Of a stretch of DNA of 64,000 nt, positions 1 to 11,742 are shown piece after piece. The position numbers and the translations under genes are program-made. The stretch is from Rotaria socialis (lineage: Eukaryota > Rotifera > Eurotatoria > Philodinida > Philodinidae): contig CAJNYU010002424.1 of assembly GCA_905331475.1 (NCBI GenBank), positions 62,001-126,000 of the forward strand, written 5' to 3'. The notes under the pieces are model-generated. The model did no database searches and was not told the DNA's origin. It saw only the letters and a program-made list of their open reading frames with translations. Each line of letters starts with the position of its first letter. Position 1 is the first letter of the stretch.

Positions 1-70
1 AACGATATTGTCAATGACGGTTAATAAAAGAATACATACATATAACTGCTTGATTCGTAGAAGAAGTATT

Positions 71-3000
71 TTATAAAGATTGTAAAGATGATATTCTTGG
101 AACAGTTGCATCGGATGAAACATAGTGATGACGTGTTTTTGAAGATCTCGATGGGCGATATTTAATTTGTGAAATATAAACATCAAATGTATTTAAAAAT
201 TCATCAAATGAATTTTCGTTTCCATTTGAATTGATATAAGCATCAACGAATTCATGTAACTTTTTACAAATATCAAAACGCCAATGATATTCAAATGAAT
301 GCGGTAGACTAATGAATATATGTTTTAAATGTGCTTCTATTTTTTTAATTAATACTTCATCGAATCGTCTTCTATAGTCAACTTTATAGACTTGTGCTTC
401 AATTGAACGAATACATTCGATTATTTGTTTTTCAATGAATGCATGATCTAATAAACGTTGTAAATCTTTGATTAAATGTCGATAGGCGACTTGACTTATT
501 TGTTTCATTTCCATATATCGGTTTAAAATTAGTGGAGAAGAATTATCTAAATGCGACAAAATTGATTGATAGGAGTAACTTGAAGAAAACAAGAATGCTG
601 AAATAGTTTGTATTTACTGTAGAGTCGATGCAGATGAGCTAGATCATTGAATAGCTTCATGATTTGTTTTTCGTTGGAATTTCCTTTCTCGTCATTTAAA
701 TGCCAAAGAGAAATAAAATCTTGCGCTTTCGATAAACGAAATTGTTCTTGATAGACAAAAGTTTTTAATTCTTCACAAATCTTAAGAAAATCATTTTGAT
801 TTGATGAATTTAAAAGACGTGATTGAAATGTAATTATTTGTGATAGATCCGTTAAATCAATGACCTCTTCAAGAAAATATACTTGTTCTTTTATTTCAAT
901 CGATTTCTGTAAATCAATGATATTATCATGAAGTAAATCATTTATTTTGTCGAAAAGATCAATGAGAAGTTGATTTTTATTAGTTTGTTGAAATGAAAGT
1001 TGAGAAACGTCTGCTGTACGATAAAGACTATTATAGATATCTTCGAAATTATCTTGTGATAAAGCACCACAACGTTCAAGCTAAAGGATGAGAAAAAAGA
1101 TTACCTTTATTTTTTTTACAATATTAACTTATTTCAACACTAATTACAAAATTATGGTATTATCTCAATAAGTCTTACGTTTCATTATCTTAAAAGTCAG
1201 GAAAATCAAAAAAAAATATATATATATCTTCGGGTTCTTACTTTTAATAATGGATCTCGCATGGATTTATCCACTGTTTTCCCATCCCATTTGAGTCTTT
1301 CTAGCAATTTATCAGTTAAAGTTAATGGATATATACCATAAACTTCTTTTGGTAATAAATCAATAAATTTCTTTATTTGATCAATATCGATTTGTTGTAG
1401 ATGATGAAATTTTTCTAATTGAAACCGATAAGGAATAAGTTCACTGGTGAATAATTCATTTTGTAAAATTTGATATAAAAAATGACGAAAACGATAATTG
1501 AAATTATCCGGTAGTTTATATTCAGAGGTCAATTGTTGAATATAGAATTCCAATTCGATGGCACAAGTAATATCGTGTAATATTAAACGATAAGATTGAA
1601 TTGATTGAAAACCATTTTTATCAAATAGATTTGTTTTACCTTGACTTTTATGAATTTCATCAATGATAAATTTGATCTGCGGTAAAGAAGATTTACCGAC
1701 ACGTGCTAATCGATTGAGTCTATTTTGTATTTCAATTAATGTACCTGTATCAATTTTGTCTTGTTGTTCAAGTTGAATTAAATGTTCGATGACTAGCCGA
1801 ACATGTGAATGATTGTAATCTAAAGTTAACGGCCATGATTGAAGTTTCATTTGAATTTCATGACATTTTTCTATCGAGCAAGAGGAGAATTCGTTCGATA
1901 GAAAATATTCATTTAGTAAATAGTTCACAAACGATTTGTCCTACGAAAAAAAATTTGACTTTGAAATAAAAAATATGGAATCTCAAATTTTACTTGTAAA
2001 TATCCAAGTTCAGCCATATGTTTTATACTTTCTTGAACATGTTTGTCTTGTTGAAAATATTTATGTTCAAGGATTTTATCTAACTCATGAGCCGATAAAA
2101 TATTATTTAAATTTAAATTTGATATTTTCAGAAAATGTTTATGCATTTGTACAATAGCAGTTAAAGATTGTTTTCTACTAAGAAAATTTTTTGTCTCTAA
2201 TATTTCTTTCATTTTATTATAAAACTTATAATTCATCGTTTGACCAAATAATTGTTCGAGTAATTTAGGATCGTTACTAAGCTTTTTACAAAATAATATC
2301 AAATCATTTAAACGTTTTCGAATTTCATCTGGAATTCGTTTTATTGCACTATGAGATGATACGAGTAGACTTTGTAATTCTCGTTCTAAAGAATGAATTT
2401 CAGCTAAAGAATTTGAATACGATGCAGCAAGAGATTGTAGACAATCGATTAGTTTTAGATAAGTTGATTGTTGGCGATTATATTCAAGTTGAATATTGAT
2501 AAGAATTGTTTTTATATCGTAGTTAGTAATAGGTTCTATTCGGCATAAATTCATTAGATGATCCAATATGAGCCATGCTTGACCACATGTTAAATGACCT
2601 ACATTTAAGGAAAAAAAATGTTTAGGAACAAAAAATTTCATAGTTATATTTTTTCTATTACCATTAGAAATCATATCATTTAAAAAGTTATCGAATTCCA
2701 TTAAATTCAAATGATTATAAGCATACACATAATGAACATTTTTTATATGTTCTAACATAGTTTTAAATGTTTCTAGAGTAATATGATTTTGATCTTTTGA
2801 TTTATGCAAATCAGTTAATATATTGTATACTTGTGGTTCATAGAGAATGCCTAACTGTGCAAAATGTCGAAGATACTGAATAAAATTGTTAACATATTCA
2901 AAAGGTATATGACCCATCGGCGATGCTAGAGATGATTGTTCATAAAGAAAATTAATGATTGATTGAAGACTATTATCGTCTAAATCAATTTGTTCAAAGA

Positions 3001-5006
3001 TTGTTGTTGATAAATCTAAAAATAATAATGACTTAAAAAGAAATCAGAAGTTTCTTATACGTTTTTTTGTTAGAACATAATCATATGTATTTAATTGCCC
3101 TTTACAAGCTAAATTCATTAGCAGAGAAATTAATTCATTAGAACTATACGTCGATGTTGTTCTTTTAGTATTTTGTAATAAAATATTCAATTGATTCGTA
3201 AATGAAACTTTTTTCATTGGATTGATTTGTTCAATGAGACGTTGAAGATGAATTCCAACAAATCGACCTGTTTGTATATATTCGACAAATTGTATTAGAC
3301 ATCGTTTTACTTGTGGTACTTTATATAAAGTTAATAGTAAACCAGATTGAACTAATTGTTGAACATTATCAATAAGGATACATGTCGTTATCGGACCTAA
3401 ACGGTCGATATTGAGTTGAAGTTGATGAATAATTTCTTTTATGCCTGAATAGAAAAAAGGAGAATACTTCGTTTTCAAGATTTTAAACAGAAAAGTTACG
3501 ACCTAAATTATTGAGTGGTATAGGTTTTGGAATAATATGTTGTAAATCCTCATCAATAAATTGTGAGAACGCTTGTTGACTTGGTTCATGTTGAAAGAGA
3601 TCAAGTTGAAAAAGTTTTTTAAACATTCTTGACTGTTGATTTAATATACCCATGCGTGCTCTGATTAAAACTAATTTAGCGTTATAATAAGATATACGTT
3701 ATAGTCTTACAAGTGATTTATTCGTTGATTGAATAAATTAATTTTTTGTTTATCTAATTTATTAAATTTTTCTAAATAATCGATCCTGAAGAGTACTTTC
3801 ATTACATTTGATATTTTATTTAAGGATGTTTTTTGTCTATGACTAGATGCTACTTCTTGTAATTCTTTTATTATTTTGATTATATCGTTATTATGTAATT
3901 GATTATTGATTACCTGATGATCTAATTTCATAAGTAAATCACAAAATTCTGTTTTATCAAGTTTATTTTCAATAGCTAGTTGATGTATACAATTTTTTAA
4001 TTCTAATTTTAATGACGAGTCAACGTTAAGTGACAAGAGACGTTGTTTAAAAAGGACAATTTCATTTTCATTGAATTCAGATAGTTTATTCGCTAAAGAA
4101 ATCTTTTTTTTAATAAAGCGATTATATTAACAATTCTTCCAAACCATAGAGATTTTTAATTGGTGGAAATAATATTTGATTACTTATCGCTTTTTGGTAA
4201 ATCATTTGTTCTTTTCGATTTAGTACACGAAAAGTAAATGACAGAGAATTAATTCTTTCTGAATCAGTAACCGTATATTTCCGAATGTCAACATCATTAT
4301 TAACATATACTGGAGCAATAGTTGATAAAGGTGTTGAAATTAAATCAGGTGATATTATCGACGATGACCTTTGAATATTAGTATTTCTTGTATGATCTAG
4401 AATAATAATAGTAATTTTTTGTTGAATTGTACAGTATCTCAGTTAAACTCTAAGCTATCCGATTTTAGTTATATATTTACAACTACGCTTTGACGTGGAT
4501 AATTGACTAATACTATTTAGTGGTGAATGATTATGTGAGTCATTTTTCATATTTGTATGTTTTTGACACATCAGCTTTGTTTTTTCATATTCTTTCATAT
4601 AATCAATCATATTATTTAATGCTTTTACAAATGGTTCTATTTCAAAGATAATAAATGGTATAGATTTAGGTAGAAACGTTTTCTCGGGAAAAATTTCTAT
4701 CGGTACTAATTTTAAATCCATCAACGGTTGATATTTCGCATCATCATATTTAAGAAAAGCCAAATAAACACCACTATCGACTGTTTTTGATGTAGAAATG
4801 TCATTAGTTAAAATAAATTCTTTGTCTGTTGTTACTTCATGCAAAATTATTGGTAAAAAACTTTTTAATAAACAAAAATTTGAACGTAGTAAATCGAAGA
4901 TTTTTTGTGAATGACAATAACGATTGATTGTCAACATTGAACGAAATGCAACAATGACACGAAAGAATGGTACATCATTTGGTTTACAACGAGAACGAAA
5001 AGGCAT
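71..5006 (-). CDS. Large alpha-helical protein of unknown function, 9 exons
   Basis: I do not recognise this family. The exons, read on the minus strand, are 5006-4481, 4396-4145, 4092-3711, 3660-3503, 3444-3061, 3015-1994, 1940-1242, 1080-618 and 600-71. They join in phase to 1,471 codons plus stop, starting at ATG 5006 and ending TAA at 71-73. The first ~180 residues are mixed and look globular. Almost everything after that is Leu/Ile/Lys/Gln-rich amphipathic helix, with no signal peptide or membrane segment, which suggests a helical-repeat scaffold. Some donors are weak (GTTTGG at 4144, GTCGTA at 3502), so individual junctions could shift. The start is only 46 bp from the ATG of the divergent thioredoxin-like gene, so the two probably share a promoter. 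Confidence 0.65.
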
Positions 5007-5052
5007 CTTTTTTAAATGTATGTAAATGCGCCATCAAACAATAGTTATTTAA
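5007..5052. promoter_or_regulatory. Compact bidirectional promoter interval
   Basis: Only 46 bp separate the ATG of the minus-strand helical gene from the ATG of the plus-strand thioredoxin-like gene. Both transcripts must start inside this interval or inside the opposite gene. No clear TATA box is seen. That it is a shared promoter is inferred from the geometry. Confidence 0.4.
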
Positions 5053-5555
5053 ATGCCTCTATTTATTCTTTCAAAAGAACATGATTTCAATGAAATTATA
5101 CTCGAACGACGTTTAAATACTATTCTATTTACTGTCTGCTGGTCGTTAGGTTCAAAAATCATTTTACCAACAATAACCGATTTATCCTATGAGAAAAATT
5201 TAGCTCATGTAAACTTCTATCGAATTGATATCGATGAAAATAATATTGAATTAGCGCAACGATTGAATGTAGTAAGTCAAGTTTTTCAAGAGAATAGTTT
5301 GTATTGTTCTTTTTTACGAGTCTATAGGCAACAATTCCTACTATTCAATGGTATTTTCAAGGACATAAATTAGACGAATCAATTGGTATTGATCTTGAAC
5401 AATTTACAGACAAAACACGACATTTAGCAAAAGTAAATTAATATTTTTGTTCGAATTTGAAACTTTCTGCTTTTCTTTTTAAATAGATTTATAAACGTAA
5501 GACAATTGAAGAACCATCAACAAGCAATGAGTATACAGAAAACAAATCATCGTGA
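5053..5555 (+). CDS. Thioredoxin-fold protein lacking both active-site cysteines
   Basis: Three exons (5053-5271, 5328-5432, 5487-5555) join in phase 0 to give 130 aa. The order of elements fits thioredoxin: a beta strand with FTVCW near residue 30, a helix, the strand VNFYRIDID, and after the first intron a TIPT motif carrying the expected cis-proline, then a strand and Gly turn. At the usual WCGPCK site this protein reads WSLGSK, so both redox cysteines are serine and the disulfide exchange reaction is not possible. The sequence ends soon after the last helix with a short polar tail. It may be a structural or binding paralogue, as with other redox-dead thioredoxin-like proteins. It is divergent from the large helical gene at 71-5006. 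Confidence 0.75.
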
Positions 5556-5684
5556 TCAATTAAAAACAAACTTTCTGATTTTCATTCTTCAGCGATATGA
5601 AAAAGCCTGTGCATCTATACATATATCGAATTTCAAGAACACGCCTCACATTCATCATTATTTTTTCATTTCAAATATATAGAG

Positions 5685-6149
5685 ATGTATTCAAATCAAA
5701 AGCTAGCTCTTGATTTACTTATCTTTGTATTTATAACGTTTGTTATAAGTACAACTATTTTATCAATATCAACACCGAATTGGAATATTAATGCTAGTCA
5801 TAATCGTACAGGTTTATTTCAACAATGTTTGAGTACATGTTGTTGTCAAACAAAAGAATTAAATCGAACAATAACAATATTAAGCTTATTTAGTATTATT
5901 CTCCTTTTAATCGGTACGTCATCATCATTTTTATTAATGATAACAACAGTAGCTCATAGAAACCGATATTATATGTTTGTACCATTAACATTACTCGGTG
6001 CAGGTGTTACAATGACATTAACATTCGTACGAGTATATGAATTAATTCATGCTAATTCTTATTCAGCTTACATTTTTCTTATTGATATTGTACTAAATTA
6101 TGTTTTAGGTGGTATTACAATTTTGCATGGTAGTTTATTTTATTTTTAA
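5685..6149 (+). CDS. Tetraspan membrane protein of PMP22/EMP/claudin type
   Basis: A single-exon ORF of 154 aa with four hydrophobic segments at about residues 10-30, 65-85, 95-118 and 128-150. The first extracellular loop has the family signature: a Trp after TM1 (TPNWN), then GLFQQC and a second Cys in a CLSTCC cluster, equivalent to the claudin W-GLW-C-C motif with Phe replacing the second Trp. NRT and NAS sequons lie in that loop. Members of this superfamily shape cell junctions or membranes; the exact subgroup cannot be told from the sequence. It lies 129 bp after the thioredoxin-like gene and is convergent with the small secreted-protein gene that ends 81 bp downstream. Confidence 0.65.
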   Translation: MYSNQKLALDLLIFVFITFVISTTILSISTPNWNINASHNRTGLFQQCLSTCCCQTKELNRTITILSLFSIILLLIGTSSSFLLMITTVAHRNRYYMFVPLTLLGAGVTMTLTFVRVYELIHANSYSAYIFLIDIVLNYVLGGITILHGSLFYF

Positions 6150-6230
6150 TAGTATGCATTTTAAAACGTTTAAAATAAAGAGAAAAAAGAATTCATTTTA
6201 TTAAATATTCATAAAGCGCTTAAGAGGCTT

Positions 6231-6605
6231 TCAAAAATGTTTAAAAAGAAAAAAGATAAGAATGTTCATAGCCATCATTATTGGACTGATAACATTTCGT
6301 GATGTAACATTGGTCAAGAGCGAAATACTTATATTTGATATAGCATTCGTAGATTTATTTATGAAATTGCACGATACATTGGTAATGCCAGGTGTGAGAC
6401 CACATTTTTTTGGATACATTTGATAGCATTGTTCGAAAGAACATGTTGTTTCATTGCATTCGTCAATAGAGAAAACTAATAATTGAGATTGACATTGCTG
6501 ACCTGGACAACATGCACATTGACAAAGCGGAACTTTTGCTAAACCAGATACAACGCTGTATGAAATCAGAAGAACGATACTGCATCGAATGTAGAATGAA
6601 CACAT
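6231..6605 (-). CDS. Small secreted or GPI-anchored Cys-rich protein
   Basis: A single exon of 124 aa. It starts with a cleavable signal peptide (hydrophobic residues ~8-22), followed by a Cys-rich core of about 50 residues beginning CQCACCPGQQC and holding about ten cysteines. A Ser/Asn-rich spacer with several N-glycosylation sequons (NVS, NKS, NIS, NVT) follows. A hydrophobic C-terminal tail (MMAMNILIFFLF) after a small-residue stretch looks like a GPI-attachment signal. The domain family is not recognised. Gene and ATG are clear; the anchoring is inferred. Confidence 0.6.
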   Translation of the reverse strand: MCSFYIRCSIVLLISYSVVSGLAKVPLCQCACCPGQQCQSQLLVFSIDECNETTCSFEQCYQMYPKKCGLTPGITNVSCNFINKSTNAISNISISLLTNVTSRNVISPIMMAMNILIFFLFKHF

Positions 6606-7029
6606 ATTTAAATAAAATGTTCAACAGAAAATTATCGCCTTTTTATATGTCTGATCAGAATTGATTAGGTAGATTATATGAATATAATCCTTTAATATCT
6701 ATTTTCATACACATATTCGACACTGTATAAAAATAATTTGATCGCATTTCGTAATATGATAGCTATAACTGTATTTAAAAGACAATTATTCGTCAGAATA
6801 AGACGAAGATATGTGAACTCAATGAGAATAGCATTGAAATATATATTTGTTATTATTTTTCTTTCAAATCTACTTGAAGGAAAAAATGATCCTATTCTCT
6901 TGTTAATTTTCACTTAGCATAAAATATTTATTTGTTCGAAGATGATTTTCTTACATGAATATATGCACTATTTTAAAAGTTTGAATTGCTGGAGGTCATC
7001 TTTTAAAAAGATTTTGTTGGCATTTCAAT
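6606..7029. other. Noncoding AT-rich interval
   Basis: The ORF at 6692-6913 has no recognisable domain and no gene-like context. I see no RNA gene or repeat here. Confidence 0.4.
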
Positions 7030-7560
7030 TAAAGACGTGCTTCATTGAAAGAATCAATTAGTCAACAAAAGGAATAAATAAACGTGGAGCAAGATCACGT
7101 GCTGGATTAATTGGAGAACTACAATTGTACCCTTGAAAATAAACAACAAAGTCAGTTAAGAAAAAAATGAAAGTATTTAATCTTTACCAAAAACTAACAG
7201 CCATTGGAACTTGAGCATTAGTTACAAGTTTATTTCGTTTATTTTGATAAAACAAAGATAGCAATAAGTAATGGAGCCGTTGAAAGAACTTGATCGAAAA
7301 ATATAGATATTTGATTAATACATTGGCGCAGGTAATGTACCAAATATTCCAGCCGTTGATTCCGAACTTGTTACCTAAATAAGAATTCAGCTTGATGAAA
7401 AATCACTGCTAATATTAAAATAAAATCAATATTTTTACCTGTCTTCGACCTTTATCAAATTGATTTATAGCATCATAATAGGTTCCAAATACTTTCGAAC
7501 TACTACAATAGTTTATGCACAGGATGACTGTGTTGCACAACCATTCTGAATTTTAATGTC
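7030..7560 (-). pseudogene. Aquaglyceroporin pseudogene (C-terminal half)
   Basis: Read on the minus strand, fragments of an aquaglyceroporin appear in the correct order. They are FGTYYDAINQFDKGRR (~7475-7430), then TSSESTAGIFGTLPAP (~7375-7325), then FFDQVLSTAPLLIAIFVLSK (~7300-7240), then, in another frame, LVTNAQVPMAVSFW (~7235-7190), and finally INPARDLAPRLFIPF (~7115-7065) with the second NPA box and the glycerol-facilitator Asp. In-frame stops, a one-base frameshift near 7240 and loss of the first NPA half show that it is broken. A stop follows the NPA exon after only a few residues. Functional homologues move glycerol and water across membranes. The remnant lies between the secreted-protein gene and the foldback element at 7949. 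Confidence 0.7.
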
Positions 7561-7948
7561 GATAAAGAATTTAAGTTGTTTCAAAACCATTAAAGGTTAA
7601 AACTATACAAGATTATCAGTACTCTGATTCTCTTATTCCATGTTGTAGTTTTCATACGACTCCAAATAAGTCAGAATATATATCTAAAAGATCGCTAGTT
7701 TTTAGTTGTAAAGTTTTTTGTTTAATATTGTCTAGATAATTTATACATGGGAATCGAAGTTTAATGTTGCTGAAAAATGTAGCTATATAATTTGAGTGTC
7801 CAAACTGGGGATAGTACTGTATGTAGAAGTGTCAGCTGCCGCCGTGGCAGTGGAAATTTTAAGATTTTTTGAGCCGTCGCCGCCGTCTCCTATCATTGAT
7901 ATCGACAATTTTTATTTATATTTTCATTTTTCATCTCAATATGATATA

Positions 7949-8818
7949 TAGAGACGCACCAATTCCTAGTACATGGTCTGATGCATGACATTTTTGCCTG
8001 ATGAAGAACACAGTTGTCCGCTGATTCCATAGAGCAGTCAAGATCAGTTTTTTCGCCTTCTCTGAAACCATAGTCGGGATTTAGGAACGATTTTAACAAG
8101 GCTTCGGATTTTACGTGGATTTTACATAAAATTAGAATTTCAAATTTTATTGGGTCAAATGCTGTGAAATCTAACTCAATTTCCGACTGGCAGTTTGTGT
8201 TAGACAAAATCTAGTGGTGGATCCATGGAATGGCTGAGGTGGATTAAGTTCCCTCAGATAATTTTTAGTCGCCCATGAACTCCTCCCAGTGCAAAATCCT
8301 GGCTCCGATGCAAACAAAATCTAAGAATAGATTTGAAGAGAGCGTTCAAAACTGAACAGAAATAATATGAAAAAAGATGCTCGTTTGATAACTGCGAATG
8401 ACGAGCATGTTCTTTTTATACAGGGGAAAAAACAATTCCTGGAATTTTTGATCTAATGTTTGCTTGTTTTCAGTATTGAGAGTTATCGACCGAGCATCTT
8501 TTTTTCATATTGTTTCTGTTCAATTTTGAATGCTCTCTTCAAATATATTCTTAAATTTTGCCTAGTGCAAACGGCAAGTCTAAAATTGAGTTGGATTTCC
8601 CAGAATTTAAGCGCACAAAACTTACAAATTCTAATTTTATGTAAAATCCAGGTAAAATCCGAAGCCTTGTTAAAATCTTTCATAAATTCCGACTGCAACT
8701 CCGGATGGAGCGTAAAAAACTAATCTTGAATAATCTATGAAATAAGCGGATAGCTGCGTTCTTCATCAGGCAAAAATATCATCTTTCGGATCATGTACTA
8801 GGAATTGGTGCATCCCTA
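7949..8818. mobile_element. hAT-type foldback (palindromic) non-autonomous element
   Basis: About 870 bp that folds back on itself. The left end TAGAGACGCACCAATTCC and the inverted right end TAGGGATGCACCAATTCC match at 16 of 18 positions. The similarity continues inward through most of each arm, for example the shared blocks GCCTGATGAAGAAC, AACAAGGCTTCGGATTTTAC and TTTGAAGAGAGC. The left arm carries extra sequence around 8200-8300. The TAGGGATGCACC-type terminus is typical of hAT elements. The flanking 8-mers (atgatata and atttattt) are not a convincing target-site duplication. The ORFs in it (7893-8207, 8460-8723) are products of the palindrome. Confidence 0.6.
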
Positions 8819-9304
8819 ATTTATTTAAATGTACTTTATTTATTATGTCAAGATGTAAAATAAAGTTGTTTCACATATTTGTTTGACAATACTAAGGATA
8901 GAATATTGCAATAGACAGACTGTTCTTGTTCACAAAACTAGTGCTTTTTTAGCCTTTCAGCCGCCGATGAGCACCTCGGCTGGCACCTCTAAATGTATGT
9001 GTTTATCGAAATGAAAAATACCCTTTTTTAAGAGTCAGAGTAAAATTGAATTAGAAACAGAGTAATAGATCAAGTAAAGAATTAAAACTAGAATCGGGAA
9101 GAATAGAGTACTAGTCATCGATGAACCTAAACACTGAAATTTTCAGTTATATCGCATTACATAACTATAAGAACTAATTTTCATTTACAATAATATCATT
9201 CATATTTATGCTTTTCCATAAGAAAAAAAGCAATAGAAAATCATAGACGATGCATTGATGGCAACATATATGTTAGTTCGTGTACAAGTAAATTTATTTA
9301 CTTT
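8819..9304. other. Noncoding interval
   Basis: AT-rich sequence between the foldback element and the 9305-9655 ORF, with no gene, RNA or repeat that I can support. Confidence 0.4.
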
Positions 9305-9655
9305 CTATATTTCTGTTTTCAAAGATATCTTTTCATCCGCCATTCCACGTATTGATGCGTGTATCGTACTAAAAATAAGAAATGAAGAAATCTTTTTATT
9401 CATATCAACAACACGATTTCTTTTTAGAATTTCTAAAGTTGAGTCCCGATTGCTTAAAGTTAAAGATGATTCTTGTCGCAAGCTCAAAGCAAATGACTGT
9501 TGTGGAATGATGTTATCTTCACTATCATCAGGAAATATTTCGTTTGGTCTAAGTAAACCTCTAATCTTAGCATTTTCTGTACATCTGTCAGGAATAGCAT
9601 TGAGCATTATTAAATTGGATAAATTAATACAATAGAAAAAGACAAAAATCAACAA
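9305..9655 (-). CDS. Doubtful ORF downstream of the innexin
   Basis: A 116-codon open frame with no upstream ATG; the first ATG is near 9608. Its first part is hydrophobic, followed by a polar stretch with RGLLRPNEIF and several basic sites. No domain is recognised. The opposite strand is also open over 9255-9635, so this may be chance, a 3' UTR of the innexin gene, or the last exon of a small secreted-peptide gene. Confidence 0.2.
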   Translation of the reverse strand: MLIFVFFYCINLSNLIMLNAIPDRCTENAKIRGLLRPNEIFPDDSEDNIIPQQSFALSLRQESSLTLSNRDSTLEILKRNRVVDMNKKISSFLIFSTIHASIRGMADEKISLKTEI

Positions 9656-9846
9656 TGTATAATTTTTATTGGTGCATAATGTACGTCATTACATACATAC
9701 ATACATAGAGAAAACAAAGCTACAATAACAATAAATTGCAATAGTTCAGCTTAAAAAAAATTGTACTGATAAATTAGGAAGAGTATTTAACAGAAAAGTA
9801 AAAACAAGGAAAATAATAGTGCAGAAGTAAACTCAATCGATCAAGT

Positions 9847-11288
9847 TTATACATCAGTACTACTATCATGTCGTTGAATGATTTGATATTGTTGATTTTT
9901 TTCTTGTGAAAACTGTTTAAAAAGATTAGCCACAAGATAACTCATTTTTATATCAGACGAATTTTCATGTAACAATTTGAGTAACAAATAACCATCTCTA
10001 AAACAAATCAAAAAAGGATTGAAATTCATCTATGTTTTTCTCATAAATTCATTCCTACATATTTAAATATTTATAAACAAACTCTTGACGTAGTATTCGG
10101 CTATTCGTAGTTGCCAATCTTAGTCTATGATCATCTTTCTTGTTATCTAAAAATAAAAATTTTATTACATTGTAAGCATTAATTTATTTATACCCAGATA
10201 GATTTCATATAAATCAAAAAAATTAAATACATAATCATATCTATGTGAACTTAACCATAGACGTTTCCATAGCCAAATGTAGACGAAATCAATAATATTT
10301 AAAATGAATAAAATTATGAACCATATTGCTAATAAAGCAAATATTCGTTTAGTAAATAAATTAAATGGTAGAATGCATTGTACTGTATACCAATTATTAT
10401 TTTGACCTAAGTTTACAGCAGCAACAATAAGAAAATTAATTCATCCGGAAACGAATCATCTTACCTAACATTCGAACCATAAAATCTAAATGGTAAAAAA
10501 AAAATAATTTCGATTTTTCTCTTCCATATAATTAAACTTACCACACATTGTTTCAATTGGTATATGCGCCTGAAAATCGACATACAATTATTTTATTAAA
10601 TATAATCCAAATGCTAGTAACTTACTGATGACCACATATTATATTTAACAGATAGAATATTGAAGATTTGTTGAATATCAATTATAAAATATTCTCCTGT
10701 TAATAATCTATTGATAAGAATAAGTTGGCCAAATAAAATAATAATATAAGAAAATTTCATCAGTAAATATATACTTATAACATAACATCGTCTATGATTT
10801 TTTATTGAATAATTTTGAGATAATACAAAATGTATTGATCGAGATGATGCTACTGGATCATCTAATTGTATTAATCGTTTTATATCAATGCCAAACCTTG
10901 CCGATAATCCATGCCACACTAATAAATATGGTAAAATAAAACTTACAGTCATAGCAATAAGAATTATTGGTAGCCATGGATAGATTAAAAATGGATAAGT
11001 TCTTGGCGTTGATGGACTATCTAATATAGTAACATTTTCTGGTACATAATAATTTCTATGGCCTAACCAACATATATCATCCGAATATGTATTATGTGCT
11101 TTAGTGAATTCTTGTGGTGTCCAACAAATAATACGTCCACCGACAATATATTGTTGAGAAGAAATCAATGTAACAAATGCTGATAGAAGTGTCACAGTAT
11201 ATAAACGATTGAGACGATCGATAGCTGTATCATCACGATGGCTAAGATATTTATAAATTTCTGATATTAAATTTGTTGCCCATTCCAT
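9847..11288 (-). CDS. Innexin (gap-junction channel protein), 6 exons
   Basis: The exons, on the minus strand, are 11288-10626, 10569-10542, 10485-10465, 10406-10194, 10146-10059 and 9997-9847. They join in phase to 387 aa, normal for an innexin. Features in order: N-terminal helix, TM1 (~residues 30-45), first loop with IICW and DDICWLGHRNYYV, TM2 including YPWLPIILIAMTVSFILPY (~100-125), a cytoplasmic loop, TM3 (~180-205), a second loop with MCDF and, later, a VQCILPFN segment, and TM4 (~265-290) followed by a short tail. Innexins form gap junctions and hemichannels in the plasma membrane. The third exon is a 21-bp microexon that supplies part of the conserved MCDF..R.LG segment. Every phase closes, so the gene looks intact. 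Confidence 0.9.
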
Positions 11289-11742
11289 CGTTTTGTAATA
11301 GAGAATGAAAAGTACTTCGAGGTCTGTTTATCATTTTTCTTTCTGCACATTTCCATGTATCATCAAGAATGAATGGCACGTCTTTTTTTCAAGGTAATCG
11401 TAATCATTAAGAATGAATCTGCTTTATCTTTTCAAACGTGAGCTGAAAAAATTAGATGAGTCACGTAGAACAGAAAGAAATTCGAAACCCATCAATTGTT
11501 TTTTGCAGAAAAAAGAAATAGCATGGTTAAAACGTAACTAATACGAATATGACAGAAGTCAAGCAAAGTGGAACATGCCCACCTACTAATTTGAAATCTT
11601 TTTTGGTTTTATAAATATTCTGTAACATCAAAACATAATAGAATCTGATTTTCAATCAATAAACAACATGTGTTTCATTCATTTTTACTCATATTTTAAT
11701 AAGTTCAAACATTCCTTTTCGTTACAATCCATATATATATAT
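11289..11742. other. Noncoding interval upstream of the innexin
   Basis: Holds the innexin 5' flank and the 3' flank of the secreted-protein gene at 11743. No additional feature is seen. Confidence 0.4.

Noticed and set aside
1936-2157. Plus-strand 73-aa ORF with hydrophobic content
   Set aside because: Opposite strand of a long coding exon of the helical gene.
6692-6913. 73-aa minus-strand ORF
   Set aside because: AT-rich, no domain, no splice partners; likely chance.
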